In this document: positions 25,701 to 34,745 of the stretch, in pieces
How the letters are laid out: the number at the start of each line of letters is the position of its first letter
Numbering within the stretch: position 1 is the first letter of the stretch
Notes under the pieces: generated by a model
Seen by the model: only the letters and a program-made list of their open reading frames with translations
Databases searched by the model: none
Told to the model about the DNA's origin: nothing
Position numbers and translations under genes: made by a program
Origin: Piscicola geometra
Lineage: Eukaryota; Annelida; Clitellata; Hirudinida; Piscicolidae
DNA length: 64,000 nt
Direction of reading: 5' to 3'
Assembly: GCA_943735955.1 (NCBI GenBank)
Contig: OX030960.1
Coordinates: forward strand, 8,061,432 to 8,125,431

Positions 25701-28700
25701 TTAATTGACAGCTTCTTGGGTGAACTTCGTTGGAGAAACTACAACTGAAATATTGATCTTTTCATTAAAACTCATCATGAAATGTTAACATTTCCCTTTC
25801 TTTAAGAAAAATGAATTTTTAAGTTGTGTATTCTTTATTTTTACAACATTTTAAGGTGACGGGCGTATATTTAGTGGAGGAAATGATCACATAAAGAAAC
25901 AAAATGACAAGTAATCTTTATGTAATCTTTATTATACATTTTTCGCGGGTTTATAAATAGTGTATAAATAAGAATAAATCAAAAAGCTTCTACTGAAGCA
26001 AGTCAAGAAGCCGAAAAACCGTCATTTTGTAAAAAAAATGAAAGATTTTTTACAAATATTATAAAAAAATTATTAGAAAAAGTATTTTTGTGACAAATAT
26101 ACGAGTTTATTTTCCAAAATACCTTCACGACGGATATTCTGACTTTTGGTGCGTTCACCTTTACGAGAAATATCTTCCGTGAAGGCTTCTCTCCTTGCAC
26201 CTGCCTTTCCTGAAATATTTACGTCATCACGCGGTTATGAGCCGCCAGCCATTCATTATTTTGATAGCCGCCTATTTCTGTTTTTAATAATATTTCTATC
26301 AAAGTAATCTTCAAAGCGCATTACTGTACAAATCATTCAAGGTTCCACAACGCCTCAACACTTGATGCCACATAAAGAAGCCGCATTGATTATTTAGTAT
26401 TCGTTTGTTGTGTATCAGTTCACTCGAGAAAAATACAAAAGCAAAATGATGTGGTGGAAGGCATTTCATTACTTTGTTTAATCAAGAGTACTGCTTGAAA
26501 TTTTTTTAAATATTGAAAAAGCTTTTGAATTGATTTATATAAAAATTTGAAGATATTTTGCCATGTGAAAACTAAAAGCAACAAAATGCAAGATTAAAAC
26601 ATTTTCGCCGCTTTTATCAACGCTTCTATCATCTCTATCAACATCATTATACTCCTCACCACCATCAAAATCATCACTACTAGCATCATTCTCCTCACCA
26701 ATCCTCCATCTATTGAGAGCTACTTGAAAAGACTTGGCGCTCTCCTCTTCATTGAAAATGCCATCCAACAGTGACACTCTACGCCTGTTGCTGTCGCTGA
26801 CGTTATCACTGTTACAGTTGTCATTGTCATTGTTGTTGTTGTTGTTGTTGTTGCAGTTGCCATTTGTGTCGTACGATCCCCTAGAGCCAGCGAGGACTTT
26901 AACTTCATCACGTAAATCACCACCAGAGATTTCGTCATTACGCCTAATTACCGGGCTGACCGTATATTTATCTTCTTTAAAAGGGTTCTTCTTGTTGTTG
27001 TGCCCATCGGCATTGCTGTTGATGTTTATGTAATTCGAAGGCGGATAGCTCGTAATGGCAGGGAGGCCAGTGGCATGTGAAGTATTACTGCGCACGCCAG
27101 ACGTCGCAACATCGCTGTCTCTGTAATGAGAGGTAGTGTGTAATGAAGTGCTTATACTTAAATCTTTGCGATTGATTGATTGATTAATTGACGTTCTACT
27201 TTGGCAAGCCCATAGTCAAAACTTTTAATTAGAAAAATTATAAACATTTCTAGAAAAGGGCTAAAATTATTGAACCGTAAACTTTTGTCTAATTTTCTTT
27301 AAAACATAAATAATTATACAAAATAAAATAACATAAACATTATTTTATTTAAAAATAATCATATACAATGTATAACAATTATAATTATAATATACACATT
27401 TATTTGATAATCTAGATTTTATATATATTTTGTAAAAACGTCCTAACATTAGTCGATTGCTTTCAAGACTGAAGATCTTAATAAATCATCCATACTAATG
27501 CCTTGGTAGACTTATAGAATAATCAAAACCCCAAAGTCAGACACATTGTGCAGAGAAAGACATGAGATTTTTTTCAAATGTTTTATCAAAACGCTTCTAC
27601 ATTTTTGTCTGGATAACTGCAAGACCATGAAATTCGGCAACAGAACGACAACAACAGCACATAGCATGGGAACTGAAGACGGGAACACCACCGAGCTTCA
27701 AGAGTTAGAAAAGGAAAATAACACGGGACTGAACTTTAAAGACGATAAAGCAACTAGCAAACTGAATACATTGTCAATGAAGATAGTCAACATTTTGGAA
27801 TTCACTTTCTTGAAAATGGTCGCAACCCCGAATGTAAAGACATTCCAGAATCATTAGGACTCTTGCTGGAGGGCTCACTTGCTTCGATATAGTTCGTCTT
27901 TAAATATAATTTTGCATCAAAGCAAAAGCAGACGACTCAGAAGTTTGAAAATGTAACAAATAAAAATCATAAATTTTTCTTGAATTAAAAATTTACATTT
28001 AGTTATTTTAGATCTCTGACTAATTGCACTATGTCTTTTTTATGTGCTAATGAACTAAAAGATGTATTTTTTTATATACCGTTAAATATATAAATGTTCG
28101 GACATTCGTAATTTTAACAACTTAATTTTTTTAAAGTATTTTTTTGCGCTCATAAAAATACTATATCTATATTACTGAGATTTTTTCAAAATTATAATAA
28201 ATATGAATATATTATAAATATTTTTTTTACTATAACACTTATAACTCATAAAACAGCAGTGTTAAAAATAAAAGATTTTGAAAAAAAGTAATGTTTCAAT
28301 ATTTTTCCATTTAACAAATTTTAAAACTTTGTCAAATCATAATTAATAATACCAAAATTTTAAAGATTTAAATTTATACTTATTTAAAAACCTGGTATTT
28401 TACGAACGTAATCATAAAAACTAAGTTTTATGTTTAAATGACATTTATATTGAAAAATGAAAACTATTTTTAAATAAAATCAATTTTGTGTGCAAATTCA
28501 TGGCCGAAACTTTAAAATAAGAGCATTTTATTCGAAAGACCTCATTCAAAATGTCGCAATTGATTCTTGATGGACACCAACTTTATGCAATTTCATCACC
28601 TAACAAATCCTCGACGCTGCCATGGTGCTTATTTTAGACTCTTGATTTATTGGTCTGCATAGAAAAATTGACAATTATTTATTATTTTAAAAATAAAGCT

Positions 28701-31700
28701 TATAAAACTATTTTTCAAAAAATACAACTGAATGAGGCATACTAAATTTAATGTCTTTTTAGAGTGCCAAAATACATCGAAGAAATCATTTTGTATTTTC
28801 AGGAATGAAAGCTTTTTTATAGTATCTATAGGTTTTTTTGAATTACATAAGTGAACTCGTAGATGTGCTGTACATTAATCACTTATACCCAAAACACCTA
28901 CGTCCCCATACCTATGTAATAGTCTTATTTTTCTTTAAAGAATTTCTTTTAACACGCCATAAATAGCTTCTTTTTTCAGATGAATAGTTATTCATCATTA
29001 TTTATTATATATTTAATATTATTGATTGTTAAATTAATATATCAAAATACAAAATTATGAGAAATTTAATTAAATTAAGTCAATTTAAATTCAAATAAAA
29101 AAAAATGTTTTACTTTCATACTGGGTCGTTTATAAATAGACAAAATCGTAACTATTGGGGAGCGGGGATGGCTTAGATGGTAGACGTCGGACTTGCAACT
29201 TAAAGGTCGCCTGTTCGAATCCCTGACAAGCAGCCGTGAACTATCATATACCTAGTGTATATGATGCGGTGTTTGCGACGTATGCATTGAAAGATGTGTA
29301 CGTCGTGTGGAGTGGCGCCTTGGCGCATAAGAACCATGGTTCTCAGAACCATTGTAACATGGCATGCGTCTGTCAGGCTGTGAACGATATAGACCACACA
29401 AAAAAACAAAACAAAAACCATTTGCCCAAAAGTTCACTTCCCAAGTGACAACATCTCAACGGAGTAACCTTTTCTAAAAATGTTCTTTTATAAATTGGAG
29501 TTCACAAGCCACAAATGCGAGAAAATATTTTCGATTCTATTTTTATTTGTTTCAATTAGATTCAAAAGCAATTAAGGTATCTTAAAAAAAGTATAGCATT
29601 TAAATTGAAGTTCAAATTGATCTCAAAAACTTAAATCTACAATTTATAAACTTTCCAACGCTTTAGACTCTTTAAATGTCTCAAATAATTTTTGGTGTAA
29701 ACCTTTTGACGCTTTTGACTCGGCCATGCCACGAAGACGTCAAGACTATCAATTAAAACAAAAACTTCGTGGATCCAATAACCAGAGCTCACATAAAAAC
29801 TAAAGAAGCTTTTTGACACGTCGGAAAAACTCAGAACAAGCAGCCAATTCATTGCAGCATAACGAAGTGAATGACTTTGGTGTGAGTTCCATTAGAAGTA
29901 CAGGAACAGAAATAGTGATGTTTGCAAGAAAATTATCAATGAAAGTTTTTTAATTAACATTCATAAAAAATTAAAAGTTGCTTTTTCTTTTTTTTAGCTA
30001 TTTGCAAAAGACATGCGTATATATTTAAAGGTTTGGCTTGAATAAGAACGAAGAAATATTGCTTTATCTTTATTTAAATTTCAGATAATCTAGTATGCCA
30101 ATTAAACCCTATTAGTGAGTTAATTCCATCTAAGTGGAATGCATCGTCATCAAAACGCCATCTCACTTACTCATCCATCATTTAAAGCTGGACCCCGAGG
30201 AGAACTCTAGCGTCCATATAAATTAAATCCGTTATAAGCCAACCACTAAATTAGAAATCCAATTATTTTTAATTGTTTCCAGATTTATGTTGATGGTATT
30301 TTGAAAAACAAATGAAATTTTGAAACTAAAAGATTTACTTTTTTCCTTGCGGCAATTTAATTCTGAGATTTTTCTTAATTTTTCTTAAGTTGCAATTAAC
30401 TTTTTGGAAACTATAGAATCGTATTTATTGTAAATTTCTCATTTGAACTTGCGCTTGAATAAACGGCTCGAGGTTATGCGTAGATCTTCATTATTTTCCG
30501 TCTCCAATATTTTTATGACATGAGCACAAAAAGATTTTAAAGCACAAAAATATAATTAAGAGGAAGGAGAACACATTCGAACGGAAAGAACGGTCGATCA
30601 AAAAAAATTTTTGTTACAAAAATTATTCGCGGGTAATAATATAAAATAACTTATGCATTTCAACGGATCAAGCTGTGCATAAAACATCGGATAACATGAG
30701 ATTTTAAGGCAACTACAACTACAATAAAAACGGTATTACTACATACTTTTCGTTTTTCAGTTAAACACACTTTTGCTAACGTTCTTTTTCTTATTGTAGT
30801 CTTTTTTTATGGAATTCTTTACCCTCCTCTTTAACTTCAACTAAGTCACTCATAGCTTTCCGTCGTGGCCTGAAGACGTATTTATTCAAAACTTTATGGC
30901 TGAGCCTGAAGGGCGCTATACAAATCATTAGTGATTAATTGATTGCTAAGAAAAGTTTGATTTTTTTAAAGAGTTAAAGTTTTCTAGAAAACCATGATTA
31001 AATCACTAAAAAAATTGTTTTTAAATTTTCATCAATACTTAATTAGATTCTTGGCAACTCAAAACTGTAGGATTTGGGGTATTGGTCGGATGTGTATACT
31101 GATCGTACACAGTCGATCATTTTCTGAAGACCATTTTGAGCTCTCTTTCACTCGAAACCATTCCAATTAGTAAACGCATTGGGCAGAAATCAAAACTTTC
31201 TCAATTAATAAATGCGTAAAACAAATACAAATAAAAAATTTAATTTATAATTTTTTTGTAAAAAGTGATTAACCCTGTACTCCCTCCCCCTAAAAAATAA
31301 AAAATCAATCTCATAATCATCCTCATCAAGGCATACAAATAAATACACCAACCTTCTCATGACATCAGGTCGTGGTGTTCTAATCGACGTTAACTGAATT
31401 GTGCGTGGAGGTTGATACGTACATTGATGCCAAACTAGATTTTCATATTTTTAAATGCAAACTAGGTATTCTGTAATTTTAAAACTGGGTTGTCAAGTTT
31501 GACGAAATGGTATGTTAAAATTTTGAAAAGTTTCACACAAAAACACAATTTTCGTTATATGTGCGTAAAACTTTACATCTAAATTGTGAAATTAAAATGT
31601 AAGTGCTGAAATTTGATTAAATTAATTTTTTTAAATAAAACAAATATTCATTAGTATTGTTTTAAATTTTCACCTAAAAACACAATTTTATTTTATATTT

Positions 31701-33797
31701 TAGGCAAATTATGATTTCAAAAAATATTTAAGTAAAATTGTCACACAAAAATACCAAGTTTATTCTAACAATTGAAGAAGTTTCTTTGCAAAACGTTTAA
31801 AATTAATTTTTTTAAATCATATGCCTATTATGCAAACTAAACTTGTGTTTTGGAGTGAAAGTATTTTTTCATTTTTTCTAAACTCGATATGGCTATTTGT
31901 TTGCCCCAGTTATAGTATTCTATTTTCAAAAAATTCAAGTTATATACCTAATACGCACCTCAATTACTCATTAAAAAAAGTTGGGTTTTTTCGGTTAAAA
32001 ATCTTAATGCCTTCAAAATACATTTAGTAAATGATTTTCTATATAAACTTCATTCAAAGTTTTGTTTAAATTGTTTAACATTTTAAACATTTAATAAATG
32101 AATAGACTCGCAAAAGTTATTCCTCCTATTCAATTTGAAGGATGAATTAATGAACCACGAGGCGAATAGCAAGCTTAGCGTCTTACACCAATGGGTCTAG
32201 AACGATGTTTCGTGAGCGCCCCTTTGAGATGAAAACGCACAAAACAACTGGAACAATAGTCTTCCACGCACTCTGAGCACGACTGAAAGAAATAAAAAGT
32301 CAGAAAAAATTATTCGTGAAACGGCTATGAAGAATTTGAAATGAGAAAATGATGGATGTGCTGTGTTTAAATGAATGATGGGTAGATGATCGCTCAAATA
32401 TGAAACTGATGGATAGATGAATCACGCAAAGGTAGATGCAAGCTGGGGAAAAATTACACAAAGCGCTATGAGACCCCTGAAAAAAGAACTATAAAAGAAA
32501 ATATATTTAACCACAAACCACAGTTGCGTGCTTGTCTTCACACTGGCCGCATCTGGGCCCTTTGAGAGAAGGCTTGATCTTCGACTTGATCGTTTCCTTC
32601 ATCACCTTCTTTATCATCGCCTTTTCCTTGTCCATGGCGACCTTCATGTTCTCCAAATCCCTTGCTATATCCCTTTCCTCGCGCTTCAAGAACCTCAGCT
32701 TCTTTATGTTTTCCTGAATTATTTAAGCGCATTCTCTTAGTGATTTAATAGTGCGGGTTCGATAAATATTTTTCGTAAATCTCTTGAGGGGGTGAAAAAA
32801 CGTTGAGATCTTTATTGAAAAGACAAGAGAAAATTTTTGCAACCATGTCAATGTTCTCCCTTTTGTTAAGACTTTTTGCATAATTTATGAGTGATCCGGA
32901 CTTTCCAGCCTGCCAAAAGGATTCATTTTCTGTTTTGCTAGGGGAAAATACCATATAAATATATTTAAATTTATAATTCAAAAAACTTTTTATAAATAAT
33001 ATATAATAAAAAAAAAGAAACAACTATTCATTTTAGTTTTAGCATTATTTCAATATTTAACAAAAATTAAAATAAGAAAATGAGATCTTTTAGGTCCAAT
33101 TTAAATATTTCACAGAATAGTGAGATTTCGAAAGAAGATCTTTATTTCAGTTAAATCTTTTTTATATGAAAAAAGTCTCAAAAAAGTTGAAATAGTGTTT
33201 AAGTTCGAATTTTCCCGGATAAAAATAAAACGATTTGTTTAAATAATTACAAAGTATTCTTCAAACAAAATAAAAAGTTTTGTTTTAATTCTTTTCACAG
33301 AAGTAGTGGCATCTTATAGCCAATGCATTAGAGGCTTTACTGAAACTGTAGATACAGCTTAATTGGAGTTTAAAAGGTTCCAGTGAATTTATATTTTGAA
33401 AATTTATGTTTTGAGACACTTTTAAATGCATACAAAGAAAAACCTCCATTATAAGTATTATAGTTTAAACTATAAATTGTCAGCAGACTTTATGAAAAGG
33501 TTATTTTTCTCTTGATGATGAAACACAACTCACCAGCTGGCAGCAGTTTGGCATTTGATTAAAAGTAATGCCCTGTAAATTCTAACCCTTACTCGAAATA
33601 ATCTAAGCCAACCTTGGAAATCTTGAGAGCATGCAAATAGGAATTAAAATAACAACTAAGACAAGAAAAATTGTATTACTAACAGTTTCTTTTTGGCTTC
33701 CACTATCATTTTGAAGGCATCCAGCTCATTTTGAAGCTTATCAGTATTTTTTTCGAGTACTTTTGTGGATTCACGTGCGTTTGTTATAGCTTTTTGA
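19645..33797 (-). CDS. ZBBX: ZBBX-like B-box zinc-finger protein (10 exons, 5' end missing)
   Basis: The inferred exons in transcript order are 33797-33684, 32937-32844, 32713-32519, 32282-32187, 31393-31353, 27120-26660, 24630-23643, 22217-21859, 21360-20091 and 19735-19645. Every junction is phase-compatible, giving about 1,235 codons plus a missing N terminus. The order is a coiled coil, an [10 protein letters not shown] block, a charged helix, one complete B-box, a [20 protein letters not shown] motif ending in NRWR, a [17 protein letters not shown] motif, then a long acidic low-complexity tail with many Asp/Asn runs. This order and these motifs match what I recall of zinc finger B-box domain containing protein (ZBBX), linked to motile cilia. 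The acidic tail is far longer than I would expect. The exact ends of exons 2, 6, 7 and 8 are uncertain. No homology search was run. Confidence 0.75.
19736..20090 (-). other. Intron 9 of the ZBBX-like gene
   Basis: AT-rich, 355 bases, from the donor GAG|GTGAAA to the acceptor CCGTAG. Confidence 0.55.
20091..21360 (-). CDS. ZBBX: ZBBX-like exon 9, large acidic/Ser-Pro exon
   Basis: The exon is 1,270 bases and starts after ACAAAG (phase 1). It encodes [19 protein letters not shown], then [15 protein letters not shown], Gly/Asp-rich sequence, a Lys-rich stretch, a Pro/Ser tract ([12 protein letters not shown]) and a terminal acidic block with DDEDDENDD. It ends at ATGAG|GTGAAA in phase 2; reading through would stop at once with TGA at 20087-20089. 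No folded domain is visible and it is probably disordered. Confidence 0.65.
21361..21858 (-). other. Intron 8 of the ZBBX-like gene
   Basis: 498 bases between the strong donor GTGAGTAGG and the acceptor ACAAAG. No other feature seen. Confidence 0.6.
21859..22217 (-). CDS. ZBBX: ZBBX-like exon 8
   Basis: It encodes [17 protein letters not shown], an acidic region with [18 protein letters not shown], a pure Asp/Asn run encoded by GAT/AAT repeats, and [12 protein letters not shown]. The donor AGTG|GTGAGTAG is excellent and joins exon 9 in phase. The 5' end is uncertain: acceptors GACAG at 22218-22219 and 22200-22201 both fit phase 2, and the frame stays open to an ATG at 22289-22291 that could instead be a separate start. 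Confidence 0.6.
22218..23642 (-). other. Intron 7 of the ZBBX-like gene
   Basis: 1.4 kb of AT-rich sequence with no supported exon. The open frame at 23371-23553 lacks plausible splice sites. Confidence 0.5.
23643..24630 (-). CDS. ZBBX: ZBBX-like exon 7 with LSYxxxLxLKxLKK motif
   Basis: The exon starts after CGCTACAG (phase 1); AAAG at 24652-24653 is an alternative in the same phase. It encodes [17 protein letters not shown], then [20 protein letters not shown] followed by [13 protein letters not shown], which matches the family's LSYMEKLWLKKH-type segment, then a helical stretch ([19 protein letters not shown]). The rest is long Asn/Lys/Ser-rich low-complexity sequence. The donor is GAAAC|GTAAAA (phase 2), just before an in-frame TAA. 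If that donor is not used, the protein would end here at 23639. Confidence 0.65.
24631..26659 (-). other. Intron 6 of the ZBBX-like gene, holds a Merlin relic
   Basis: 2.0 kb. Besides the transposase fragment on the opposite strand at 25588-25785, no exon or element was recognised. Confidence 0.55.
25588..25785 (+). pseudogene. Merlin/ISXO2-like transposase fragment, copy 1
   Basis: Plus-strand frames read [15 protein letters not shown], then KAFWHV, then [20 protein letters not shown] followed by YN. This is the C-terminal order NHxxNFVDPxTGAHTN / W..VK / DSYLxEFMWR of ISXO2-type transposases. Stops and frame changes interrupt it. Related fragments lie at 29745-29945 and 47641-47810. Confidence 0.62.
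26660..27120 (-). CDS. ZBBX: ZBBX-like exon 6 with SFQxALxxWR motif
   Basis: The acceptor CTCTCATTACAG|A supplies one base to complete the codon left by exon 5. It encodes [19 protein letters not shown], a Ser/Asn-rich region with a poly-Asn run, and [20 protein letters not shown] followed by QVALNRWR, the most diagnostic motif of the gene. The donor GGTG|GTGAGG at 26660 is preferred; an equally phased GTGAGG at 26698 would remove 13 acidic residues. Confidence 0.72.
29163..29420 (+). repeat. tRNA-derived SINE, copy 2
   Basis: An A-box-like TGGCTTAGATGG near 29169 and a B-box-like TGTTCGAATCC near 29212 are followed by the same body as copy 1, including the 9-bp palindrome ATCATATAC/GTATATGAT and GATGCGGTGTTTGCGACG. 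This copy is longer and ends in an A-rich tail (ACAAAAAAACAAAACAAAAA), consistent with retrotransposition. Confidence 0.75.
29745..29945 (+). pseudogene. Merlin/ISXO2-like transposase fragment, copy 2
   Basis: The plus strand reads [19 protein letters not shown] then [10 protein letters not shown], corresponding to NFVDPxTGAHTNTIESTW..VK of ISXO2-type transposases. It aligns by eye along its whole length with the copies at 25588 and 47641. It contains stops and is not functional. Confidence 0.65.
30804..30945 (+). repeat. LINE reverse-transcriptase C terminus and 3' tail
   Basis: In one frame it reads [20 protein letters not shown] followed by [12 protein letters not shown] to a TAA at 30936-30938. 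WNSLP..(x)n..SL..F(x)xLKTxLF is the conserved end of L2/CR1/jockey-type LINE reverse transcriptases. The stop is followed by an ATTG-type tail. It is 5'-truncated, with no upstream catalytic motif seen. Confidence 0.75.
31353..31393 (-). CDS. ZBBX: ZBBX-like exon 5 (41-nt microexon)
   Basis: It runs from the acceptor CACAATTCAG| to the donor AGAAG|GTTGGT and encodes [13 protein letters not shown] plus two bases. Its start phase (0) fits exon 4 and its end phase (2) fits exon 6 exactly. It is short, so this rests on phase and splice consensus only. Confidence 0.5.
31394..32186 (-). other. Intron 4 of the ZBBX-like gene
   Basis: 793 bases of AT-rich sequence between the donor GGT|GTAAGA and the acceptor TTCAG. 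Nothing else seen. Confidence 0.6.
32187..32282 (-). CDS. ZBBX: ZBBX-like exon 4, second half of B-box
   Basis: It encodes [20 protein letters not shown] followed by [12 protein letters not shown]. Together with exon 3 it completes the zinc-binding pattern C-x2-C-x8-C-x2-C-x4-C-x2-C followed by His residues, the B-box spacing. The acceptor is CTTTCAG|TCG and the donor GGT|GTAAGA. Both junctions are phase 0. Confidence 0.82.
32519..32713 (-). CDS. ZBBX: ZBBX-like exon 3, helix and first half of B-box
   Basis: It starts after AATAATTCAG| and reads [20 protein letters not shown], then a Lys/Glu-rich helix, then [18 protein letters not shown]. The CGQC pair begins the B-box. The donor GTG|GTTTGT is chosen because it joins exon 4 in frame with exact B-box cysteine spacing. 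The alternative GTTAAA donor eight bases downstream would break the spacing. Confidence 0.8.
32844..32937 (-). CDS. ZBBX: ZBBX-like exon 2
   Basis: The acceptor TTTTCCCCTAG|C supplies one base to complete the codon left by exon 1. It encodes [20 protein letters not shown] followed by [21 protein letters not shown] resembles the YxWKSGKxGKL block before the B-box in this family. The 3' end is ambiguous: ATG|GTTGCA at 32844 or AAC|GTTTTT at 32802, both phase 0. Confidence 0.65.
33684..33797 (-). CDS. ZBBX: ZBBX-like exon 1 of those found, coiled coil
   Basis: It runs from the acceptor AATATTTCAG|T to the donor AAACT|GTTAGT and encodes [20 protein letters not shown] followed by [17 protein letters not shown], a clear heptad-type helix. 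It starts in phase 2, so at least one upstream exon with the initiator ATG exists. I could not identify it between 33.8 and 39 kb with confidence. Confidence 0.68.
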
Positions 33798-34495
33798 CTG
33801 AAATATTGTAACAAATTAATGAAATAATTTATAAAATGGAAATAATAATAAGTTCTTGAAAATTGCTTAAGGCTTTTTTGTGATTATATATTTTTATAAT
33901 TTTTAGAAATAGATACTTTAGTTTGAGATGGTATGCCATTTTAAGAAAGAATCATTTAAAACATTTTCAAATGTATAGAAACACTACAATAAAAAATTTC
34001 GTTGCTAGTGTAAACTTCTTCAAACAACTTGAAAGGAATGTTCTTTATTAAAGAAATATAACAAATATAAAAAAAAAATTTATTCCAACTTTTATTTTTT
34101 TTTAAAACACATTTTTTAAATTAAAAAGCTGAGGTGAACGAATTAACATTATTAGTTGGCATTTTACTGCCTTTAGTTTTGCTCTGTCGAACAAAATATT
34201 TTTTTATATTAGTATATTGAAAGTTCATGAAAATTTTACTTGACAATTTTTATCACAATTTAAATTATTTACAACTTCAATAATACATATTTTTGTATTA
34301 TTTCATATCTAAAAAAACTTTCATGCAGATTAACTTGTTTTATAATTAACTCAGAAAGCTTGTTAAATGGTTCATTCATTTTTATTTACACAAGATTTAA
34401 AAAATATTCATGCATACAAAATTAATAATTATCTCAATGCTACAAATGTCATATTTTATTCGTTTTCAGTTAGATGACGTATAATTATGCGCTTA
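33798..34495. other. Intron or upstream region of the ZBBX-like gene
   Basis: AT-rich; no convincing first exon was recognised. Confidence 0.45.
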
Positions 34496-34745
34496 TATGT
34501 AAGTAAGTTACTTAGTAACGACTCTCGGCTTGACCAAGGTTAATGGTCCTAAGTTCGAGTTCAAACCATGTCCTAATATCATGGGCGACGGTCCTGGGGT
34601 CCAAACCCTCCCAATTTTTGGTAATGAGGGTCCACCTCAATGGTAGTGACCCCAGGACCCCCAGGATCGCTGCCCATTCCGGGTAAGAACCCCCTTCCCC
34701 AAGATTTGCAGCAGATCGCCGCCCCTATCTTATAGCCCAAGGACG
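34496..34745 (+). repeat. Second tRNA-like SINE family member
   Basis: The head CTTAGTAACGACTCTCGG, then TTGACC, then AAGTTCGAGTTCAAACC looks like a tRNA with a B box. The body is GC-rich compared with its surroundings and contains the perfect 12-bp inverted repeat GGTCCTGGGGTC (34590-34601) / GACCCCAGGACC (34648-34659). A related but shorter head occurs at 41400-41460. Confidence 0.5.

Larger units (their letters stand above)
27121..31352 (-). other. Intron 5 of the ZBBX-like gene with nested repeats
   Basis: 4.2 kb. On the opposite strand it holds a SINE (29163-29420), a Merlin fragment (29745-29945) and a LINE end (30804-30945). A plus-strand open frame at 27546-27857 has no recognisable domain. 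Confidence 0.6.

Noticed and set aside
27546..27857. 103-codon plus-strand frame inside the ZBBX-like intron
   Set aside because: The apparent start is not an ATG, the sequence matches no domain I know, and no element ends were found around it. It may be a retroelement scrap but cannot be supported.
29637..29852. 71-codon minus-strand frame with hydrophobic segments
   Set aside because: It is antisense to a Merlin/ISXO2-like fragment whose plus-strand motifs are specific.
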